Source of the DNA: an uncultured Butyrivibrio sp.
GTDB taxonomy: Bacteria; Bacillota; Clostridia; Lachnospirales; Lachnospiraceae
Reading direction: 5' to 3'
Length of the DNA stretch: 31,059 bases
Assembly (NCBI GenBank): GCA_910577605.1
Contig: CAJTON010000002.1
Location: 36,619-67,677 of the forward strand
Part shown: positions 25,550-31,059 of the stretch, in pieces
How the letters are laid out: each line of letters begins with the position of its first letter
How positions within the stretch are numbered: position 1 is the stretch's first letter
Made by a program: the position numbers and the translations under genes
The notes under the pieces: model-generated
What the model saw: the letters and a program-made list of their open reading frames with translations, nothing else
What the model was told of the DNA's origin: nothing
Database searches by the model: none

Positions 25550-26627
25550 CTGTTTCCATATATTTCATGTATTTAACTACCATGAGTGCGATCTTAAATG
25601 TAATTGCGTCCTCAAATACCCTCAAGTCAAGGCCTGTGCTTTTTTCAATCTTATCGAGTCTGTACACCAGCGTATTACGGTGAATAAAAAGCTGCCTCGC
25701 CGTTTCCGAAACATTTAGACTGTTCTCAAAAAATTTATTTATAGTTGACACTGTCTCCTCGTCAAAATCATCGGGCGATTTATTTCCAAAAATTTCCTTA
25801 ATAAACATTTTACAGAGAGGAATCGGAAGCTGATAAATCAGTCTGCCTATTCCGAGATTGCTGTACGCGACAACGTTTCTGTCGCTGTAAAAGATCCTTC
25901 CGACGTCAAGAGCCATTTTCGCCTCCTTATAAGAACGCGAAACCTCCTTAAGAGAACTTACTATAGTGCCGTAAGACACGCGCACCTTGCTCATTGCCTC
26001 CGCGTTCAGCGTATCAAGCACCACATAGGCGGTCTGTTCAAGTTCCTTATAGCTTTCGTTCGACCTGACCTCCCTGACGATGATGATGCTTTTCTCGTCC
26101 ACCGCCGTTATAAAGTCCTTGGTTCTCGTGGCAAAAAGCGTCCTCACCGTTTCAAGCGCGTTGCTGTCCTTCTCATGCTTCGTCTCTATAAGAAAAACTA
26201 TACGCTTTGCCTCCGTGTCTATATGAAGCTTCTTCGCGCGGTTATATATGTCAACAAGCAAAAGATTGTCCAGCAGAAGATTTTTTATAAAGTTATCCTT
26301 GTCAAACCTCTCCTTGTACGCAATGATGAGATTTTGTATCTGGAAAACGGCGATCTTGCCGATCATATATCCGTCCTCGCTGCCCCCCTTCACAAGAAGC
26401 ACATACTCCAGCTGCCCGTCGTCCAGCACCTTAAAAAACTGACAGCCCGATATTACCTGACTGTCCGCGGGCGACACGACAAAAGAAAGGACCGCCTCCT
26501 CGTAACCGTCCGCCTCCGGAAAGCTGGTCGCCAAAACCTTACCGTCCGTATCAACTATGCATAAATCTATTCTCGTAATCGCCTTCAACCCGTCGATAGT
26601 GTTCTGAAGTATCTGATTAGAAATCAT
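25539..26627 (-). CDS. PucR/sugar-diacid-type transcriptional regulator
   Basis: A 362-residue DNA-binding regulator. The first 130 residues resemble the sugar-diacid recognition domain (ISNQILQNTIDGL, CIVDTDGKVLATSFP, the YMIGKIAVFQIQNL segment). The middle is a degenerate GGDEF-like region (about 160-270: KRIVFLIET, YGTIVSSLKEVSRSYKEAKMAL). The C-terminus is the PucR helix-turn-helix: NVSETARQLFIHRNTLVYRLDKIE. The start is the ATG at 26625-26627 with AAGGAG 7 bases upstream, not the earlier ATG at 26643-26645. Family members respond to small metabolites and activate uptake or catabolic genes. The nearby UgpC/MsmK ATPase gene makes sugar transport a reasonable target, by inference. Confidence 0.9.
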   Translation of the reverse strand: MISNQILQNTIDGLKAITRIDLCIVDTDGKVLATSFPEADGYEEAVLSFVVSPADSQVISGCQFFKVLDDGQLEYVLLVKGGSEDGYMIGKIAVFQIQNLIIAYKERFDKDNFIKNLLLDNLLLVDIYNRAKKLHIDTEAKRIVFLIETKHEKDSNALETVRTLFATRTKDFITAVDEKSIIIVREVRSNESYKELEQTAYVVLDTLNAEAMSKVRVSYGTIVSSLKEVSRSYKEAKMALDVGRIFYSDRNVVAYSNLGIGRLIYQLPIPLCKMFIKEIFGNKSPDDFDEETVSTINKFFENSLNVSETARQLFIHRNTLVYRLDKIEKSTGLDLRVFEDAITFKIALMVVKYMKYMETVDY

Positions 26628-26765
26628 ACGCCCTCTCCTTAACATTCCCGCAAAGTCCCATATAATTTACCGGACTTGCCTGATAACCGCTTTTATTCTA
26701 TTCTAAATCATAATTGTGAAAAAAAAAAGTACAAATGTAGAAAAAAGCGAATTTTTAGAGTAAAA

Positions 26766-26797
26766 TTCAAAAAAGATCCGGTGTAAGCCGGACCTTT
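26766..26797 (-). terminator. Intrinsic terminator of the 315-residue protein gene
   Basis: Arms 26772-26781 and 26788-26797 pair over 10 positions (one G-U in the RNA) around a 6-base loop. On minus the hairpin continues into six T bases. It starts 12 bases beyond the stop at 26809. Confidence 0.88.
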
Positions 26798-26808
26798 TGA
26801 GCGCAAAT

Positions 26809-27756
26809 TTATGCATTGCATTCCTCGATCCATTTTTTCATAACATCTATCCGAGCGTCCCAATCCTCCGGCACGACCCGCAGACCCTTCTCAAGCTCCT
26901 CCAAAACCTCCTCCAACGAAGAAAAGCCGTCTAAATCAAGTTTCTGCGAAGCCGCCTGTTCATACACCCAAGGATAGATGAACTTAAGATAAGGAAAAAC
27001 AGGGTTTGTTTTATCGGCGGAATTATCATATTCAAAAGTTCCGCTGACAGTTGAAACAAGCAGACTCCCGTTATCAATATAACCCTTCACCTTCTCCGCA
27101 AAGTCAAGCATATACTTAACAGGAAAATATCCCTCACCGCTGCTTTTTTTCATAAGGATAAATCCTATGATGTCCTTTTCAATGACCTTCTCATTACCGT
27201 CCATATCGACAGAAAAAATCTCATAATAAGCCGTACCCGTACCCTGTCCGATATACGGAGTATATTCCATAATATAGTTTTTACCGCCAACTCTGACTGC
27301 ATAATAACTCGTCTGACCGACATGAGCGGCAGAAACCGGCATATGTTCATCCGAAGTCCATATCTCTTCTCCGTCCGCCCAAAGACTAAGTTCGCTCGTT
27401 CCGCCTCCCGCTCCTGTAAGTTCGCGGAAATATACCTTCCCCTTTTTATCGCTGCCCGCTATGTCCACTCCCTCAAAGCGCAGCATATACTCAGCCGTGA
27501 GCTTCTCCGACGACTCAGTCTGCTCCGGTTTCACCTGCGTTTCTTTTTGCTGCTCCCGCTCTGTTTTAGCCGTAGAAATTAAAGTCTTATCCGGTGAGCT
27601 TACGGAATCTTCATTGTCAACATTTTTATTATACGCCTTCGCCCTGATAATAAATACAGAACACAGTACCGCCACGGCAGCGAATACAGCGGCAAAAGCG
27701 AAAATTCTGCCCCTGACCGCGTTCTTTTTTGCGGAAATCTTTTTATCTTCCTTCAT
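26809..27756 (-). CDS. Unknown membrane-anchored extracytoplasmic protein
   Basis: I do not recognise a family. The 315-residue product has a basic N-terminus (KEDKKISAKKNAVRGR), one hydrophobic helix at about 18-38, a Ser/Lys/Glu/Gln-rich linker (about 45-85), and a folded part of about 230 residues with many beta strands and aromatic residues (AHVGQTSYYAVRVGGKNYIMEY, then VDMDGNEKVIEKD), ending in an acidic helical region (LEEVLEELEKGL). The helix has no lipobox of the usual position, so a signal anchor is more likely than a lipoprotein. It has its own consensus promoter and terminator and so forms a one-gene unit between the regulator and the UgpC gene. Ribosome binding site AAAGGGGGA is strong. 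Confidence 0.85.
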   Translation of the reverse strand: MKEDKKISAKKNAVRGRIFAFAAVFAAVAVLCSVFIIRAKAYNKNVDNEDSVSSPDKTLISTAKTEREQQKETQVKPEQTESSEKLTAEYMLRFEGVDIAGSDKKGKVYFRELTGAGGGTSELSLWADGEEIWTSDEHMPVSAAHVGQTSYYAVRVGGKNYIMEYTPYIGQGTGTAYYEIFSVDMDGNEKVIEKDIIGFILMKKSSGEGYFPVKYMLDFAEKVKGYIDNGSLLVSTVSGTFEYDNSADKTNPVFPYLKFIYPWVYEQAASQKLDLDGFSSLEEVLEELEKGLRVVPEDWDARIDVMKKWIEECNA

Positions 27757-27835
27757 TTTATATTCCCCCTTTATGTTTTCGCATGCCTTACACGTATTTA
27801 GACTAGCTTTAAAATTCCAATATATATTTTAATTT

Positions 27836-27864
27836 ATTATAATCTCAAACGATCAATATGTCAA
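27836..27864 (-). promoter_or_regulatory. Perfect consensus SigA promoter
   Basis: On the minus strand TTGACA (27859-27864) and TATAAT (27836-27841) match the consensus at all 12 positions with the ideal 17-base spacer. It lies 79 bases upstream of the 315-residue protein gene and would give a leader of about 70 bases. Confidence 0.88.
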
Positions 27865-27905
27865 TAATTTCCATCAAACCATATAATCGGCTATGGAAAT
27901 CGTTT
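27847..27905. repeat. Nested inverted repeats over and upstream of the consensus promoter
   Basis: An outer pair AAACGAT (27847-27853) and ATCGTTT (27899-27905) and an inner pair ATTTCCAT (27867-27874) and ATGGAAAT (27893-27900) are both perfect. One outer arm sits in the promoter spacer and one inner arm just upstream of the -35 box. Position suits an operator for a repressor or activator; the protein that binds is unknown. Confidence 0.5.
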
Positions 27906-27929
27906 TCTGCCCGCCGCGCGTCCCCGCGC

Positions 27930-27962
27930 AAAAAAACAGGGCAGGAATATTCCCTGCCCTGT
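27930..27962 (-). terminator. Intrinsic terminator after the UgpC gene
   Basis: Perfect 10-base arms 27936-27945 and 27953-27962 (ACAGGGCAGG on plus) enclose 7 bases. On minus the hairpin runs into seven T bases (27930-27936). It lies 22 bases beyond the stop at 27985. Confidence 0.95.
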
Positions 27963-27984
27963 AAAACTCAAATCAATATTCAAA

Positions 27985-29097
27985 TTAATGAAGGATAACC
28001 TGCTCTGTCTCCTTATCGAAAACATGAAGCTTTGACATATCAAGCGCAAGTTTGATCGTATCGCCGACCTTTGCTGTTGTACGGGGATTAACTCTCGCCG
28101 TGCAGCTTACCTGATCGATATCGAAATAGAGGAATACCTCGGCTCCGAGAAGCTCATAAACCTTGATATTTACTTCGATAACGCTGTCGGGATTAGCCTC
28201 GATCTCGATCTGAGTATCCTTGAGGTCCTCGGGACGGATACCCATAACAACGGTCTTGTCAACATATCCTGCGTCAATAAGCTTCTTTGCCTTGCCTTCG
28301 GGAAGCTTAACTGAATTGCTGCCGAACATGAGAACAATATCGTTGCCCGACTGAACGACCTTAGCGTCAACAAGGTTCATCTGAGGTGATCCGATGAATC
28401 CGGCAACGAAAATGTTGTTGGGCTTATCGTAAAGGTTCTGAGGAGTATCTACCTGCTGAATGATACCGTCCTTAAGAACTACGATCCTCGTACCGAGCGT
28501 CATAGCCTCGGTCTGGTCATGCGTTACATAGATGATAGTTGCCTGAAGTCTCTGATGGAGCTTCTGGATCTCGATACGCATCTGTACACGGAGCTTTGCA
28601 TCCAAATTAGAAAGAGGCTCATCCATGAGGAATACCTTGGGGTTACGAACTATTGCACGACCCATGGCAACACGCTGTCTCTGACCGCCGGAAAGAGCCT
28701 TCGGCTTACGGTCAAGGAGCTGCTCGATGCCGAGGATCTTGGCAGCCTCATGTACCAATTTGTCGATCTCAGCCTTAGGAACCTTACGGAGTTTAAGACC
28801 GAATGCCATATTATCATATACCGTCATATGAGGATAGAGAGCGTAGTTCTGGAATACCATGGCGATATCCCTGTCCTTAGGCTCTACGTCGTTAACCAGC
28901 TTGTCGCCGATCCAGAGTTCGCCGGAAGAAATCTCTTCAAGTCCCGCAACCATACGAAGAGTGGTTGACTTTCCGCATCCGGAAGGACCTACGAAGATGA
29001 TGAACTCCTTGTCCTGTACTTCAAGGTTGAAATCCTTAACGGCAACGAATCCGTTAGGGTATACCTTGCAGATATTTTTAAGTGATAAACTTGCCAT
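27985..29097 (-). CDS. ugpC: Multi-sugar/glycerol-phosphate ABC importer ATPase (UgpC/MsmK/MalK type)
   Basis: The 370-residue cytoplasmic ATPase energises carbohydrate import. Nucleotide-binding residues: Walker A GPSGCGKST near 37-45, Q-loop VFQNYALYPHMTVYDN, signature LSGGQRQR, Walker B VFLMDEPLSNLD, switch His in YVTHDQTEAMTLG. From about 235 a TOBE/OB regulatory domain follows (IGSPQMNLVDA, MGIRPEDL, ARVNPRT). No permease or binding protein is encoded nearby, so this is an orphan ATPase. In Firmicutes such MsmK-type proteins are known to serve several sugar importers encoded elsewhere. The ATG has AGGAGG upstream. It ends in a strong terminator and is probably a single-gene unit. Confidence 0.96.
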   Translation of the reverse strand: MASLSLKNICKVYPNGFVAVKDFNLEVQDKEFIIFVGPSGCGKSTTLRMVAGLEEISSGELWIGDKLVNDVEPKDRDIAMVFQNYALYPHMTVYDNMAFGLKLRKVPKAEIDKLVHEAAKILGIEQLLDRKPKALSGGQRQRVAMGRAIVRNPKVFLMDEPLSNLDAKLRVQMRIEIQKLHQRLQATIIYVTHDQTEAMTLGTRIVVLKDGIIQQVDTPQNLYDKPNNIFVAGFIGSPQMNLVDAKVVQSGNDIVLMFGSNSVKLPEGKAKKLIDAGYVDKTVVMGIRPEDLKDTQIEIEANPDSVIEVNIKVYELLGAEVFLYFDIDQVSCTARVNPRTTAKVGDTIKLALDMSKLHVFDKETEQVILH

Positions 29098-29173
29098 AAC
29101 TTGCCTCCTGTAAATTTGAGTATAAAAATTTCATTTATTACTTAGATAATAATACACTTTACAAGAAATTTAC

Positions 29174-29183
29174 GCCATATGGC
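29174..29183. promoter_or_regulatory. Palindrome upstream of ugpC, possible operator
   Basis: GCCATATGGC is a perfect 10-base palindrome flanked by AATTT on one side and AAATT on the other with a 2-base offset. It is centred about 80 bases upstream of the ugpC start in A/T-rich DNA and overlaps a possible -35 (TTGCCA on minus). I see no convincing full promoter in this 186-base gap. Confidence 0.35.
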
Positions 29184-29283
29184 AAATTAACAAAAATTAC
29201 TTTTCAATTTGAGCAAGTTGCATATGATTTTAAAATGCCGAAATATTTTTGTACAATTTTCACAATTTTCCATAGATATACTG

Positions 29284-30114
29284 TTATTTTTTCACAAAAC
29301 CTTCACCAAAAACCTCGGACACATTCGCCACCGTCATAAAAGCATTTTTGTCAGTCTCATACACTATATCGCGTATCTTCGTCATTTCATTACGCGAGGC
29401 GACACAGAACAGCAAAAGCCCGTGTCTGCCGGAGTACATTCCCCTGCCCTCGATTCCCGTGACCCCGCGCCCTATCTCGTTTATGATGCGCGAGGATATT
29501 TCGTCCTTATGACCGCTTATTATTATCGCCGCCCTCGAAAAATCTCCGCCGTCTATTATTTTCCCCGAAATAAAGCTGAGTATAAACACGGAAAGCACAG
29601 CGTATACCGCGCTGACAAGACCGAATACCGCTACGCCTATCCCGATTATGACCGCGTCGGCGATAAACATTATCCATTGTATTTTTATTTTATGGGTAAA
29701 ATTATAGACAAGCAGCGAAAGCGTGTCAACTCCGCCCGAAGTCGCGTCAGCGGCAAGCACAAGTCCTATTCCCGCTCCCATAAGAAGCCCTCCGGTAAGG
29801 CACGAAAGAAACATATCTCCCGCAAAAGGCCCGTAGTCCGGCGCAAACGCCATCGTCGCCGTGTACACGGCGGTTGCGAGGAACGACCTCGCGACCACTT
29901 TTTTCCCCAGTATAATAAAGGTCGCGGCAAAAAGCGGCACGTTAAGCGCGAAATTGACCGCCCAAAGCGGCACTCCCCACACATGCTGCGCTATTATCGC
30001 GAGACCCGCGAACCCACCTGTGACGATATTTCCGGGATTGTATATGCATTTTACCGCAATACCCATTATGACCGCCCCAAAGACGATTGAAGGATACCTG
30101 AGATATTTTTTCAT
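29284..30114 (-). CDS. YitT family membrane protein
   Basis: The 276-residue protein has five to six hydrophobic segments (about 8-170) with the conserved YitT elements IYNPGNIVTGGFAGLA, PLWAVNFALNVPLF and DATSGGVDTLSLLV. A soluble C-terminal DUF2179-type domain of about 85 residues follows (GRGVTGIEGRGMYSGR, LLFCVASRNEMTKIRDIV, VANVSEVFGEGF). The biochemical role of the family is not established; the C-terminal domain is thought to sense a ligand. It stands alone, reading away from yjfB. The Shine-Dalgarno AAAGGG is rather far (12 bases) from the ATG at 30112-30114. No T-rich hairpin follows it. Confidence 0.94.
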   Translation of the reverse strand: MKKYLRYPSIVFGAVIMGIAVKCIYNPGNIVTGGFAGLAIIAQHVWGVPLWAVNFALNVPLFAATFIILGKKVVARSFLATAVYTATMAFAPDYGPFAGDMFLSCLTGGLLMGAGIGLVLAADATSGGVDTLSLLVYNFTHKIKIQWIMFIADAVIIGIGVAVFGLVSAVYAVLSVFILSFISGKIIDGGDFSRAAIIISGHKDEISSRIINEIGRGVTGIEGRGMYSGRHGLLLFCVASRNEMTKIRDIVYETDKNAFMTVANVSEVFGEGFVKK

Positions 30115-30130
30115 ATATAAAAGCCCTTTC

Positions 30131-30147
30131 TTTGCGGATACCGCAAA
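30131..30147. repeat. Short inverted repeat in the yitT-family leader
   Basis: TTTGCGG (30131-30137) and CCGCAAA (30141-30147) flank a 3-base spacer, 17 bases upstream of the start codon and next to the ribosome binding site. It could form a small RNA hairpin affecting translation or act as an operator. Confidence 0.4.
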
Positions 30148-30215
30148 CCGCGTTATATATTTCTAATATGCGCATTTTTTCATGCAAAATTCATGATCCG
30201 CCGGTTAAGTTCTGC

Positions 30216-30244
30216 TTGTGAAATAAAGATATATATTGTAGAAT
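30216..30244 (+). promoter_or_regulatory. Promoter of yjfB
   Basis: On plus, TTGTGA (30216-30221) and TAGAAT (30239-30244) are 17 bases apart, which fits a SigA promoter. A partly overlapping TAAGTT (30206-30211), 13 bases, then AAAGATAT (30225-30232) resembles the flagellar sigma-28 pattern, with the GATAT part intact but the GCC part absent. A leader of about 30 bases carries AAAGGAGA. Confidence 0.55.
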
Positions 30245-30279
30245 GGGTAAATAAGGAAAAAGAAAGGAGAGATGCGTTT

Positions 30280-30459
30280 ATGGATATCGGAGCGATTGTT
30301 CCGTCGCTTTCCATGATTTCAATGGCCAATGACGACATTGCGACAAGGGTCCTTTCAATGGGACTTGACGACATGCGCGACATGGGCGACGGAATGAGGA
30401 AAATGCTTGAGATGTCTGTAACTCCACACATCGGAGGCAACATAGACATCTCCGTATAA
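30280..30459 (+). CDS. yjfB: YjfB family small protein (putative motility protein)
   Basis: The only plus-strand gene. It encodes 59 residues starting at the ATG at 30280-30282, with AAAGGAGA about 9 bases upstream. The sequence starts MDIGAIVPSLSMI, is Met-rich, and forms an amphipathic helix (ATRVLSMGLDDMRDMGDGMRKMLEM) before a short tail. Length, the MDI-xA-LS start, and the Met/Leu-rich helix fit the YjfB family, whose members are listed as putative motility proteins because they occur in flagellated Firmicutes; a mechanism is not known. It is a single-gene unit closed by a strong bidirectional terminator. No flagellar genes lie in the window. Confidence 0.8.
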   Translation: MDIGAIVPSLSMISMANDDIATRVLSMGLDDMRDMGDGMRKMLEMSVTPHIGGNIDISV

Positions 30460-30476
30460 TCCTTATGAATTTCCGA

Positions 30477-30520
30477 AAGAAAGCAGCCGTAACGCGGAAT
30501 ATCCGCGCGGCTGCTTTCTT
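30477..30520. terminator. Bidirectional terminator between yjfB and ridA
   Basis: Outer arms 30477-30489 and 30508-30520 pair perfectly over 13 bases; inside, CGCGGA (30493-30498) and TCCGCG (30502-30507) pair again around ATA, leaving a 3-base bulge. TTTCTT follows on plus, and TTTCTTTC on minus, so it can serve both convergent genes. Confidence 0.93.
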
Positions 30521-30551
30521 AATATCAAAGTATTATATTTTCTGTCAAAAA

Positions 30552-30926
30552 TCAGACCGCTACTACCGCTTCGATCTCAAGCTTAACGTCCTTAGGCAGC
30601 CTCGCCACCTCAACGCATGATCTCGCGGGGAACGGCTCCTTGAAAAATTCGGCGTAAATTTCGTTTATCCTGGTAAAATCCTCCATATCCTTTATAAATA
30701 CCGTAGTCTTTACCACCTGTGAAACATACGAGCCTGAGGCCTCAATAAGATTGCAGAGATTCGTGAAAGCCTGCCTTGCCTGCTCTTCTATGCGTTCCCC
30801 GATCTCCCCCGTCTGCGGATCTACGGGAATCACCCCCGACGTAAAAATAAACCCGCCCGCCTCGATTGCCTGAGAATACGGTCCTATCGCGCTCGGTGCC
30901 TTGTCTGTGCTGATTACTTTCTGCAT
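30552..30926 (-). CDS. ridA: RidA family enamine/imine deaminase
   Basis: The 124-residue protein is a full-length RidA (YjgF/YER057c) member. It hydrolyses reactive 2-aminoacrylate and related enamines released by pyridoxal-phosphate enzymes. Conserved parts are APSAIGPYSQAI, FTSGVIPVDPQTGEI, the QARQAFTNL helix, VVKTTVFI and the C-terminal ARSCVEVARLPKDVKLEIEAVV, which holds the Arg that binds the substrate carboxylate. The start ATG at 30924-30926 has a perfect AGGAGG. It lies 32 bases after the cvfB-like gene end and is probably co-transcribed with it. Confidence 0.96.
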   Translation of the reverse strand: MQKVISTDKAPSAIGPYSQAIEAGGFIFTSGVIPVDPQTGEIGERIEEQARQAFTNLCNLIEASGSYVSQVVKTTVFIKDMEDFTRINEIYAEFFKEPFPARSCVEVARLPKDVKLEIEAVVAV

Positions 30927-30958
30927 AATTAAATTCCTCCTTATTACTGTGCTGTATT

Positions 30959-31059
30959 TCAGCGGATCTCGATCCCTGAATCGGTTATATTTATAAGTCC
31001 TTCTTTTAAAAGATGACCGCAGGCGCGCTTGAACGCTGCCTTGCTCATCTCGAACTCCT
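30959..31059 (-). CDS. cvfB: C-terminus of a CvfB-like S1 RNA-binding protein, 5' part missing
   Basis: Only the last 32 codons lie in the window; the frame is open to base 31059. The residues EFEMSKAAFKRACGHLLKEG followed by LINITDSGIEIR match the C-terminal winged-helix end of CvfB/YitL proteins, in which S1 RNA-binding domains precede an FxMSKxAFKRAxGxLxKxxLI element. The call rests on this short segment. It would be the first gene of a cvfB-ridA unit. CvfB proteins are implicated in post-transcriptional control and virulence gene expression in Firmicutes. Confidence 0.75.
   Translation of the reverse strand, partial: EFEMSKAAFKRACGHLLKEGLINITDSGIEIR

Noticed and set aside
26680..26700. 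cre-like (CcpA) sequence upstream of the PucR-type regulator gene
   Set aside because: It resembles the catabolite-response consensus but the half-sites are out of register by one base and several conserved positions differ.
29253..29270. Tandem 9-base direct repeat ACAATTTTC
   Set aside because: Only two copies in A/T-rich DNA just past the YitT-family gene; chance is likely and no function is suggested.
29209..30090. Open frame of about 290 codons on plus, opposite the YitT-family gene
   Set aside because: Extremely Arg/His/Tyr-rich, no start signal, and opposite a well-supported membrane protein gene.

Overview
The window looks like a chromosomal segment of a Gram-positive anaerobe of the class Clostridia, most likely a Lachnospiraceae member. 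This is inferred from gene content and synteny: cdaA-cdaR-glmM, ftsE-ftsX-M23 peptidase-S41 peptidase, an LCP ligase with a WbaP-type sugar transferase, YitT, YjfB and CvfB. Ribosome binding sites are strong AGGAGG types and TTG starts occur. Thirty of the 31 recognisable genes lie on the minus strand and only the small yjfB gene is on plus. Coding density is high. No stretch over 300 bases lacks a gene; the largest gaps are about 228 (27757-27984), 186 (29098-29283) and 165 bases (30115-30279), and they hold promoters, terminators and inverted repeats. I see no rRNA, tRNA, CRISPR array, insertion sequence, phage gene or toxin-antitoxin pair.

Bases 1-13406 form a cell-surface polysaccharide locus, read right to left. 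A GT2 glycosyltransferase (12471-13406) is followed by an initiating undecaprenyl-phosphate sugar transferase (10975-12378), an LCP-family attachment enzyme (9689-10948) and rmlD. A hairpin terminator (8759-8782) separates these from rmlB, a large GT-C-like membrane protein, rmlA, rmlC, an ABC-2 exporter permease and ATPase, an unknown membrane protein, and a giant two-domain glycosyltransferase cut by the left edge. All four dTDP-rhamnose genes are present, so a rhamnose-containing wall glycan is made inside the cell, exported by an ABC transporter and probably attached by the LCP enzyme.

Bases 13439-20226 run from a SprA-like HExxH protein through an Ig-like surface protein and two unknown membrane proteins into the c-di-AMP module cdaA-cdaR-glmM, all closely spaced and probably largely co-transcribed. 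Bases 20269-25458 hold a Cof-type HAD phosphatase, an S41 protease, a catalytically complete M23 murein hydrolase with a coiled coil, and ftsX-ftsE. This is a peptidoglycan-remodelling module controlled by FtsEX.

Bases 25539-31059 are a set of short transcription units: a PucR/sugar-diacid-type regulator, an unknown anchored protein with a perfect consensus promoter and its own terminator, the multi-sugar ABC ATPase UgpC/MsmK, a YitT-family membrane protein, yjfB on the plus strand, and ridA preceded by the tail of cvfB. Nothing here is clearly a new defence or mobile system. The least explained items are the 315-residue cassette with nested inverted repeats at its promoter, the RSDEW-type membrane protein in the rhamnose locus, the unknown envelope proteins upstream of cdaA, and the SprA-like protein with two CxxC pairs.
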